Source: Candidatus Albibeggiatoa sp. nov. BB20
Lineage (GTDB): Bacteria > Pseudomonadota > Gammaproteobacteria > Beggiatoales > Beggiatoaceae
DNA length: 12,659 nucleotides
Direction of reading: 5' to 3'
Assembly (NCBI GenBank): GCA_016744725.1
Contig: JADGDW010000060.1
Coordinates: 1-12,659, forward strand
The notes below the pieces were generated by a model that saw nothing but the letters and a program-made list of their open reading frames with translations, had not been told where the DNA came from and ran no database searches. The stretch's first letter is position 1, and every line of letters begins with the position of its first letter. Below, piece after piece: positions 7,337 through 12,659 of this stretch. Both the position numbers and the translations under genes were made by a program.

Positions 7337-7372
7337 ATCAGAACCAAAATAATACTCAATTTCAGCTCTGAT
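7337..7372. terminator. Possible shared terminator between convergent genes
   Basis: ATCAGA (7337-7342) can pair with TCTGAT (7367-7372) around a 24-base loop, and the + strand copy is followed by AAAATTTAAA. It lies in the 45-base gap between the ends of mutL and the DUF2063 gene. The stem is short, so confidence is low. Confidence 0.3.
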
Positions 7373-7377
7373 AAAAT

Positions 7378-8142
7378 TTAAATCTGTGTACCTAAAATCA
7401 CTTCTTGATTTAACCAACCTTGCAAAATACTTAAACCACCTTGAATCACTGTTTCGGGTTGAGGATGTTGCAATTCTTCAGCAATCTCAGTTAATAGTGT
7501 TTGTCCCGTTTTAGAATCATCATTTTTCAATAATTTTTCTAATAAACGCGCACTCACTGGATTTAATAGAACAAATTCCACATCATAGTTTAAAGTTCGA
7601 TAAACCAACAAATAAGTGGCTTGCTCTGGTGGTTCAGTTGGCTGGAAATCAGGACTGATTTGATGGACAGGATATTGATACGCTAAACCCCATACCGTCG
7701 GATTTAAATAAGGCACATCCATTAATAAATCACCCGTTTGACTCACTTGACTCAAATCTGCTTCACGGGTATCAATTGCTACTGCTAATTCCACCCATTC
7801 ATAATGCGCCAGCTCATATAAAAATGCGGGGTCATCTGATTGGGTTTCATGCTCATCCTCTAAATAACGCAAAAATTCTTGGGGCATTTGCGGAAAGAAA
7901 GGGGTTTTACATTGGTGTCTGATTAAAAATTGGCGGGTTAAGTATTGCCATTGCTCAGGCGATAAAATCTTATGCAACACGCGGTAAGTATTAGATAATA
8001 AGCCTTCTGTATTGTTATAAAACAGCTCACAATAGGCCGCCATACGCCGTTGTGCTACATCATCAGGAACTGGTAATTGTTCAGGATCACGAATGTGTGC
8101 GGCAAAAGCGTATTGTACTTGTTGAAATGCGGGATTAGCCAT
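7378..8142 (-). CDS. DUF2063 (HvfC/BufC-like) partner protein of an MNIO enzyme
   Basis: 254 residues, the usual size. The N-terminal DUF2063 domain (about 5-100) shows the family pattern: FAAHIRDP (13-20), RRMAAYCELFYNNTEGLL (32-49) and YLTRQFL, then an ELAHYEWVELA helix (about 129-139). The C-terminal part (about 180-250) looks like the winged-helix-like second domain. The family name says putative DNA-binding, but where studied it partners the DUF692 oxidase and helps recognise the precursor peptide, so DNA binding should not be assumed. Its ATG overlaps the end of the upstream enzyme gene by 8 bases, which implies coupled translation and a stoichiometric complex. Last gene of the operon; no DoxX-type membrane gene follows, because mutL converges here. 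Confidence 0.88.
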   Translation of the reverse strand: MANPAFQQVQYAFAAHIRDPEQLPVPDDVAQRRMAAYCELFYNNTEGLLSNTYRVLHKILSPEQWQYLTRQFLIRHQCKTPFFPQMPQEFLRYLEDEHETQSDDPAFLYELAHYEWVELAVAIDTREADLSQVSQTGDLLMDVPYLNPTVWGLAYQYPVHQISPDFQPTEPPEQATYLLVYRTLNYDVEFVLLNPVSARLLEKLLKNDDSKTGQTLLTEIAEELQHPQPETVIQGGLSILQGWLNQEVILGTQI

Positions 8143-8977
8143 GTTGTACTTGCTTAACTATTTCAGAATTGCGGGCTTGAATATCAACAATCATATCCAC
8201 TTCTTGTAATAAATCAGCCAATGGTGGAATGTTGAAATCACGTTCTAATAAAGTTGGGAAGACACCAAAACTTTGATAAGCAATATCTAATAATTCCCAT
8301 ACTCTTTCTATAACAGGTTTTCCATGGGTATCAATGATAAAATCTTCTTCATTGTAATGCCCAGCAATATGCGCGTAGACAATGCGCTCACTAGGTAATG
8401 CTTTCAAGAATGTTTCAGGGTCGTAATTGTGATTGACGCTGTTGACGTAAATATTATTAATATCAATCAAAAAGTCACAATCTGCTTCACTCAATACGGC
8501 ATTAATAAAGTCAATTTCCGTCATTTCTTGCCCCGGAGCAGCATAATATGAGGCATTTTCCATCGCAATTTTACGTTCTAAAACATCCTGAGTGCGACGA
8601 ATTCGATCCGCGACAAAATGTACTGCTTCCTCAGTAAATGGAATCGGCATTAAATCATATAAATGGCCATCATCAGCACAATAAGTTAGATGATCGGTAT
8701 AGTGCAAAACATGATGTGTATCGAGAAATTGCTTAATACGTTGTAGAAAAGGCTCGTCCAAAGGAGCTGGACCACCAATATTTAAAGAAAGGCCGTGTGC
8801 AACGACGGGATAACGTTCTGTGAAGTAGCGCAGTTTTTTACCGAGATGGCCGCCAACGCCGATCCAATTTTCTGGAACTAGCTCGATAAAACTAATTTGT
8901 TGAGGGGCTTGTTGCTCCAACGAATCTAAAAAATCTCGTCGAAGCCCCAGACCCGCGCCATGTACTTTGTGATTCAT
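8135..8977 (-). CDS. MNIO-family (DUF692) peptide-modifying iron oxidase, BufB/HvfB-like
   Basis: Multinuclear non-haem iron-dependent oxidase, TIM-barrel fold, 280 residues (normal). Such enzymes use O2 to rebuild residues of a small partner peptide, usually cysteines. Candidate iron ligands and pocket residues are all in place: His61 in AHGLSLNIGG, Asp95-His96 in YTDHLTY, Glu140-Asn141 in ENASYY, Asp172/Asn174/Asn175 in DINNIYVN, His183, His203 and His207 in YAHIAGH, Asp216 and His218 in DTHG, and Glu245/Asp247 in LLERDFNIP. The start fits the GAGLGLRRDFL N-terminal signature (7-17). No Shine-Dalgarno is visible before the ATG, so expression may be low compared with the peptide gene. It lies 32 bases after the peptide gene and overlaps the DUF2063 gene. 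The target chemistry cannot be inferred from the sequence. Confidence 0.92.
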   Translation of the reverse strand: MNHKVHGAGLGLRRDFLDSLEQQAPQQISFIELVPENWIGVGGHLGKKLRYFTERYPVVAHGLSLNIGGPAPLDEPFLQRIKQFLDTHHVLHYTDHLTYCADDGHLYDLMPIPFTEEAVHFVADRIRRTQDVLERKIAMENASYYAAPGQEMTEIDFINAVLSEADCDFLIDINNIYVNSVNHNYDPETFLKALPSERIVYAHIAGHYNEEDFIIDTHGKPVIERVWELLDIAYQSFGVFPTLLERDFNIPPLADLLQEVDMIVDIQARNSEIVKQVQHG

Positions 8978-9009
8978 AGTGGCGAGTGTCCGAGGTTAGG
9001 AGTAAAAGA

Positions 9010-9288
9010 TTATTCTTTTTCTTCAGTTTCTTCTTCTGTTTCTTCTTCAGGCATTGCTTCTGACATACCTTTAGTTTCTTCAGCAGCTTCTTCTACCACT
9101 GGTGCAACTTCTTCAGGTGCTGCTTCTGACATGCCTTTAGTTTCTTCGATTGCTTCTTCAACTGCTGGTGCAACTTCTTCAACCGCTGGAGCTTCAGGAG
9201 CAGGAGCTTCGCTTGCATAAACTGGAGTAGTCGCTACCGCAACAGCAAAAACAGAACCAAGAGCTAAAGCTAGAGCTGATTTAGTCAT
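9010..9288 (-). CDS. Exported acidic repeat peptide, likely precursor (RiPP) of the MNIO operon
   Basis: 92 residues: a Sec signal (K3, hydrophobic ALALALGSVFAVAVA, AxA-type site VYA|S after 25), then a 67-residue mature part containing 25 Glu. Two 22-residue tandem repeats (38-59 and 60-81) each contain EETKGMSEA, and the C-terminus is EEETEEETEEKE. Position as first gene before the MNIO and DUF2063 genes, the small size and the HvfA/BufA-like signal peptide make it the expected precursor. The oddity is that the whole protein has no Cys, and the mature part also has no Asp, Asn, His or aromatic residue, so none of the known MNIO target residues is present. It may be modified at an unusual residue (Met, Ser, Thr, Lys or Glu), be a divergent member that lost its cysteines, or act as an unmodified acidic periplasmic protein. 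The start has a strong ribosome binding site. Confidence 0.75.
   Translation of the reverse strand: MTKSALALALGSVFAVAVATTPVYASEAPAPEAPAVEEVAPAVEEAIEETKGMSEAAPEEVAPVVEEAAEETKGMSEAMPEEETEEETEEKE
9046..9177 (-). repeat. Two tandem 66-bp repeats in the precursor peptide gene
   Basis: The 22-residue units run from EVAPAVEEAIEETKG and from EVAPVVEEAAEETKG, each continuing MSEA-x-PE. Units are 9112-9177 and 9046-9111. The DNA is also close: GCTTCTGACAT recurs 66 bases apart on the + strand. Repeated core segments are a feature of many modified-peptide precursors. Confidence 0.8.
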
Positions 9289-9295
9289 TGGAATA

Positions 9296-9302
9296 TCCTC
9301 TT
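9296..9302 (-). promoter_or_regulatory. Strong ribosome binding site of the precursor peptide gene
   Basis: AAGAGGA on the minus strand ends 7 bases before the ATG. It fixes the start and contrasts with the missing site in front of the MNIO gene, as expected if many peptides are made per enzyme. Confidence 0.75.
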
Positions 9303-9773
9303 AACATTTGATTGTTGGACAAATAATACAAAACAAAAGTAGAAACATGGTCTAAGTCAATTTCAACTCTAATTTCGCATTATCAAAAACTGTTCTAATG
9401 CAGGTATAAGTTGCACTCAATTGGATACTATTGTTGATAGGTTTTAACAAAAAGTCAATAGCTAATTTCAAGTTTTTTGCCAAATTTATTTTTTTATTGT
9501 TTTTTTATTGCCATTGCATTATATTTTTCATTTATAACAATGATATACAAATAAAATTACTTTACCAAAAAAAACAGTTTAACTACATGTTATTTGACTG
9601 GCATAATAAAATTAAAAAACAATTTCAAATACCAATAAAACAAATAACAATAGATACTTAAAAGATATTTTATGTGAAAAAACTGATTTTAGATTGAGTT
9701 AAGCAAATAAATAATAAACACTTTAACTTGACGAAATATAGTGTGAGCTTAAATTGCCATAGTAGTTGTATAT
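9303..9773. other. Very AT-rich intergenic region
   Basis: Nearly 500 bases between the operon start and the ung stop, with long A and T tracts, especially 9475-9720. TTTTTTTATTG occurs twice in tandem near 9490-9512. A 76-codon + strand reading frame from 9431 lacks an ATG and a ribosome binding site and encodes only Phe/Ile/Lys-rich sequence typical of AT-rich DNA, so I reject it. Apart from the candidate operon promoter I see no gene or RNA here. Confidence 0.5.
9338..9366 (-). promoter_or_regulatory. Candidate promoter of the peptide-MNIO-DUF2063 operon
   Basis: On the minus strand: TTGAAA as -35 (9361-9366), a 17-base spacer, and TCTACT as a weak -10 (9338-9343). This would give a leader of about 42 bases. 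An overlapping TTGACT lies just downstream of the -35. A GCATTA/TAATGC inverted repeat (9377-9382 and 9396-9401) sits immediately upstream and could be a regulator site. Confidence 0.35.
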
Positions 9774-10433
9774 TTACCACGATATTGGTGTTTTTCCAAC
9801 TTGCTGCAAATAGTGGTTTGTTTGACTAAAGTGATGATTATCAATAAATTTTTTTACTGAGAATGGAGAAGGATGAGCTGACTTTAAAATTAAGTGTTGG
9901 TTTTCATTTATCATTTTACCTTTTTGTTGCGCATAATTCCCCCATAAAATAAATACAATATTTTGATTTTGTTGATTGACGACACTAATCACAGCATCGG
10001 TAAACTGTTCCCAGCCTTTATTTTTATGCGAAGCAGGCTCACTTTGTCTCACAGTGAGAATGGAATTCAGAAGCAATACTCCTTGTTGCGCCCAACGTTC
10101 TAAATTGCCTGAATCAGGAATTAATGTGCCTGTATCAGCATGAATTTCCTTAAATATATTTTTTAAAGATGGCGGTTGTTTGATCCCATCATTGACCGAG
10201 AAGCATAGGCCATTGGCTTGTCCTGCACCATGATAGGGGTCTTGGCCAATAATCACCACTTTTAGCGCATCGAATTCACAGTGGTGAAACGCATTGAAAA
10301 TCAGTTCACGCGACGGGTATACCGTATACTGTTGATATTCAGCATCAATAAAACGACTTAATTGCTGAAAATAAGGCAGGTCTAATTCAGTTTGTAATTT
10401 TGCTTGCCACGAGGGCGGTAAGGTCATATTCAT
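9774..10433 (-). CDS. ung: Uracil-DNA glycosylase, family 1
   Basis: Removes uracil from DNA to start base-excision repair. The 219 residues fit the family. The water-activating motif GQDPYH (63-68) contains catalytic Asp65; the uracil pocket has Phe78 in GLCFSV and Asn123 in LLLNS; the HPSP motif with catalytic His187 is at 187-190. Two differences from the common form: Phe191 stands where the DNA-intercalating Leu of HPSPLS normally is, and the usual RGFFG segment that follows is replaced by KKFID and is one residue shorter. Both ATGs near the start (codons 1 and 3) lack a clear ribosome binding site, and I use the first. Divergent from ubiE across 105 bases. Confidence 0.96.
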   Translation of the reverse strand: MNMTLPPSWQAKLQTELDLPYFQQLSRFIDAEYQQYTVYPSRELIFNAFHHCEFDALKVVIIGQDPYHGAGQANGLCFSVNDGIKQPPSLKNIFKEIHADTGTLIPDSGNLERWAQQGVLLLNSILTVRQSEPASHKNKGWEQFTDAVISVVNQQNQNIVFILWGNYAQQKGKMINENQHLILKSAHPSPFSVKKFIDNHHFSQTNHYLQQVGKTPISW

Positions 10434-10523
10434 AGGTGTTTGTTCAGTGCTTTACCCATTAAATACTTTAATATATGATGCCAAGTTATAAGCTATTTTG
10501 CAAACAACTTAAGCATTGGTTGA

Positions 10524-10530
10524 AAGAAGG
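10524..10530 (+). promoter_or_regulatory. Ribosome binding site that fixes the ubiE start
   Basis: AAGAAGG lies 8 bases before the ATG at 10539. The alternative in-frame TTG at 10533 would be only 2 bases away, so the ATG is the start. Confidence 0.75.
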
Positions 10531-10538
10531 TTTTGTGC

Positions 10539-11282
10539 ATGGATAATGAAAAAACAACCCATTTTGGCTATAAACAAGTCCCTGTCAATGAAAAAGTCAA
10601 AGAAGTACGGCATGTATTTGATTCTGTAGCGGCTAAATATGACATTATGAATGATTTCATGTCAATGGGTATTCATCGTATTTGGAAAAAAATGACTTTG
10701 GATATTGCAAATGTTAAAGAAGGGCATAAAGTGCTTGATTTAGCAGGCGGCACAGGTGATTTAGCCTTAAAATTTTCTAAGCAGGTAGGTACTACAGGCC
10801 AAGTAGTTTTGGCTGATATTAATGATTCCATGCTGGAAGTGGGTAGAGAACGCTTGTTAAATAAAGGCGTTGTGGTGGATTATGCCCAAGTGAATGCGGA
10901 AACATTGCCGTTTGCTGATAACAGTTTTAATTTGATTACGATTGCTTTTGGATTGCGGAATGTTACGGATAAAGATGCGGCTTTAGCTTCGATGTTACGG
11001 GTGCTTAAACCCGGTGGTCGTCTGTTGGTATTAGAGTTTTCTGAGTTACAGGTAAAACCATTACGACCTGTTTATGATTGGTATTCATTTAATATTTTGC
11101 CTGTATTGGGTAAAGTGGTGACTAATGATTCTGAAAGTTATAAATATCTTGCTGAATCAATCCGAATGCATCCCAATCAAGAGGCTTTAAAACAGATGAT
11201 GGAACATACGGGCTTTGGGCGTTGTGAATACTATAATTTGTCTGCAGGCCTCGTTGCCTTACATTCAGGATATAAATTATGA
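10539..11282 (+). CDS. ubiE: Ubiquinone/menaquinone biosynthesis C-methyltransferase UbiE
   Basis: S-adenosylmethionine-dependent methyltransferase that C-methylates the quinone ring during ubiquinone and, where present, demethylmenaquinone synthesis. Cytoplasmic or membrane-associated. 247 residues from the ATG supported by its ribosome binding site. The N-terminal signature VFDSVAAKYDIMNDFMSMG (26-44) is followed by the SAM-binding DLAGGTGD (67-74), the acidic ADIND (92-96), AFGLRNV (136-142), the RVLKPGG block (154-160), and the C-terminal SYKYLAESIRMHPNQ (200-214). It ends GYKL, a typical UbiE terminus. In many relatives ubiJ and ubiB follow; here an RDD-family gene overlaps it by 4 bases (ATGA). 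Confidence 0.96.
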   Translation: MDNEKTTHFGYKQVPVNEKVKEVRHVFDSVAAKYDIMNDFMSMGIHRIWKKMTLDIANVKEGHKVLDLAGGTGDLALKFSKQVGTTGQVVLADINDSMLEVGRERLLNKGVVVDYAQVNAETLPFADNSFNLITIAFGLRNVTDKDAALASMLRVLKPGGRLLVLEFSELQVKPLRPVYDWYSFNILPVLGKVVTNDSESYKYLAESIRMHPNQEALKQMMEHTGFGRCEYYNLSAGLVALHSGYKL

Positions 11283-11764
11283 TGCGCTTTTTTGAAGAAT
11301 ATGCTGATTTTGGTTCACGCTTTATAGCGGCTATTATCGATTTTAGTTGGCTGATTGTTTTTGTCATGACGTGTTCCTATTTTTTATTAGGAGCAGAGGT
11401 ATTGGCTCAGTTGTTACAAGGTAATGAAGAGGTATTTAAGGCTTTCGGCTGGCAAGCTTTTTTACTTAATGATGGGTTGCCATTTTTGCTTGTTTTATTG
11501 TTTTGGGTGCGTTATGGCGCAACTCCGGGCAAGGTGTTAGTCGATTGTAAAATTGTGAATGCCACCACAGGTAAGCCCATTTCTTTAGGGCAAGCAATCC
11601 TACGTTATTTGGCTTATTTTATTTCTGCATTGCCTTTAGGTCTAGGTTTTTTATGGATATTATGGGATAAGAGAAAACAAGGCTGGCATGACAAGATTGC
11701 TAATACGGTTGTTATTATGCATGATGAGCTTAATGTCCCGTTAAGTCAGTTGGCTAAGCATTAG
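11279..11764 (+). CDS. RDD-family small membrane protein
   Basis: 161-residue integral inner-membrane protein of the RDD family; transported substrate or role unknown. Arg14 and Asp21 in the first helix segment (RFIAAIIDF) and Asp130 near DKRKQGWHDK (130-139) match the residues that name the family. GATPGKVLVDCKIV (80-93) is the typical central motif. Predicted membrane segments lie near 17-38, 62-78 and 105-128. The ATG overlaps the ubiE stop as ATGA, so it should be translationally coupled to ubiE. Two Met codons start it; either could be used. Confidence 0.88.
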   Translation: MMRFFEEYADFGSRFIAAIIDFSWLIVFVMTCSYFLLGAEVLAQLLQGNEEVFKAFGWQAFLLNDGLPFLLVLLFWVRYGATPGKVLVDCKIVNATTGKPISLGQAILRYLAYFISALPLGLGFLWILWDKRKQGWHDKIANTVVIMHDELNVPLSQLAKH

Positions 11765-11855
11765 GAGATTATTGGCCTTTGTAAAAAACGCCTATTGCAT
11801 CCTTCTCAATCAAAGTTCAAATTATTGCGCTAAACATGGCTGATGTATTGTTATC

Positions 11856-11872
11856 CTGCATTGGCCATGCAG
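11856..11872. repeat. Small hairpin in the gap after the RDD gene
   Basis: CTGCAT (11856-11861) and ATGCAG (11867-11872) form a perfect 6-bp stem with a 5-base loop. No T run follows, so it is not a standard terminator. A TATACT -10-like box lies at 11903-11908, 40 bases before the next gene, without a good -35. Confidence 0.3.
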
Positions 11873-11947
11873 TATTCCAATCTCGTAAAATGAGGCTTGC
11901 GTTATACTGTATCGCTTAATCAAACCAAGCTTATCTCCATAAAAATA

Positions 11948-12659
11948 ATGCCAACACTCCCCCGCAAAGAAATCCGTAACCGTGCTTATGCCTTTGTACA
12001 AGAATGGCAAGGCGAAACCCGTGAACATGCCGAAGCTAAATCTTTTTGGGATGGTTTTTTTCAAGTGTTTGGGGTGCACCGTCGTCGTATTGCCAGTTTT
12101 GAGCAGCCTGTAAAAAAAGCCACGGGCAAACAGGGTTTTGTGGATTTATTATGGAAAGGCACGCTGTTAGTTGAGCATAAGTCTAAAGGTAAGGATTTAG
12201 ATAAGGCTTATAGCCAAGCATTGGATTATTTCCCAGGGCTTAAAGATGAGGAATTACCGCGTTATGTTTTAGTGTCTGATTTTGCACGTTTTATACTGCA
12301 TGATTTAGATACAAAAACCTGTGAGCAATTTGATTTAAGCACGTTGCCCGACAATATCCATTTATTTGATTTTATTGCAGGTCATGAGGATGTTGAGCAA
12401 ACCTATCAGACTTATGAGCTGGATTTAAAAGCGTCTGAATTATTGGGTAAGTTGCACGATGCGTTGTTAGAGAGTGGTTATGATGGGCATCCGTTAGAAG
12501 TGTTTTTAGTGCGGATTTTGTTTTGTTTGTTTGCAGAAGATACGGGGATTTTTGAGCCACATCATTTTGTTGATTATTTGTTGGAACGGACGGCTGAGGA
12601 TGGGGACGATACCGCGATGCACTTGGGTCAGTTGTTTCAAGTGTTGGATACGCCTGAGG
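11948..12659 (+). CDS. MmeI-like type IIG restriction-modification enzyme, 5' part
   Basis: The reading frame is open from the ATG to the window edge (237 codons, no stop), so the gene is partial at its 3' end. The N-terminal nuclease domain has FVDLLWKGTLLVEHKSKGKD (64-83). Asp66, then nine residues, then Glu76-x-Lys78 gives the PD-(D/E)xK arrangement of MmeI-type enzymes. A helical connector follows, with LFCLFAEDTGIF (about 198-209) and the YLLERTAEDG block, both typical of this family. The methyltransferase and target-recognition domains must lie beyond the edge. Such single-chain enzymes cut DNA at a distance from their site and methylate one strand for protection. No Shine-Dalgarno is visible, and no upstream in-frame start exists. 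Cleavage specificity cannot be predicted. Confidence 0.85.
   Translation, partial: MPTLPRKEIRNRAYAFVQEWQGETREHAEAKSFWDGFFQVFGVHRRRIASFEQPVKKATGKQGFVDLLWKGTLLVEHKSKGKDLDKAYSQALDYFPGLKDEELPRYVLVSDFARFILHDLDTKTCEQFDLSTLPDNIHLFDFIAGHEDVEQTYQTYELDLKASELLGKLHDALLESGYDGHPLEVFLVRILFCLFAEDTGIFEPHHFVDYLLERTAEDGDDTAMHLGQLFQVLDTPE

Noticed and set aside
9046..9177. Homology between the peptide repeats and the ATPase tail repeats
   Set aside because: Both are acidic and rich in Val and Pro, but the periods (22 and 25 residues) and conserved cores (KGMSEA against QVENxxPEI) differ, so shared origin is not supported.
8960..9220. + strand frame of 86 codons rich in Ser and Ala
   Set aside because: It is the antisense of the Glu-rich precursor gene (GAA read as TTC and shifted). 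It has no ribosome binding site, and the minus-strand frame has a signal peptide and operon context.
9431..9661. + strand 76-codon frame in the AT-rich gap
   Set aside because: No ATG or ribosome binding site, and a Phe/Ile/Lys-only composition expected from AT-rich DNA.
11822..12079. Minus-strand 85-codon frame over the start of the MmeI-like gene
   Set aside because: It is antisense to the open frame, which carries a recognisable nuclease motif.

Overview
The window looks like chromosome of an AT-rich gammaproteobacterium. The ribosomal proteins L28 and L33, the yqgE-ruvX pair, MazG, UbiE and MutL all read as gammaproteobacterial. MutL keeps the endonuclease motif, as in lineages that lack MutH. 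A sulfur-oxidising or methanotroph-like relative is possible, but the sequence does not settle the genus.

Left part (1-1570): a structured element at the very edge (two nested or tandem hairpins, the second followed by T's), then mazG on the + strand with an extended -10 promoter. Convergent to it lies a minus-strand rpmB-rpmG operon (L28, then L33, the latter only 51 codons).

Middle-left (1571-4391): a 343-base non-coding stretch with hairpins, then a minus-strand P1B-like cation ATPase. This pump has all the catalytic P-type motifs but lacks the CPC-type metal-binding motif in its membrane helix, and it ends in a tail made of three 25-residue acidic repeats. The region between it and the next gene carries its promoter and a perfect 22-bp palindrome.

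Middle (4392-7332): yqgE/algH, ruvX and mutL on the + strand.

Middle-right (7378-9288, minus strand): a three-gene operon reading precursor peptide -> MNIO (DUF692) enzyme -> DUF2063 partner. The layout is that of the BufABC/HvfABC class of ribosomally made, post-translationally modified peptides (RiPPs). The predicted exported peptide is unusual: it has a Sec signal, two 22-residue tandem repeats and 25 Glu in a 67-residue mature part, but no Cys, Asp, Asn or His. It therefore lacks every residue that described MNIO enzymes are known to modify. This is the strongest candidate for an undescribed system here.

Right part (9289-12659): a very AT-rich 485-base gap, ung on the minus strand, divergent ubiE overlapping a small RDD-family membrane protein gene by 4 bases, and the 5' part of an MmeI-like type IIG restriction-modification gene that runs off the window edge.
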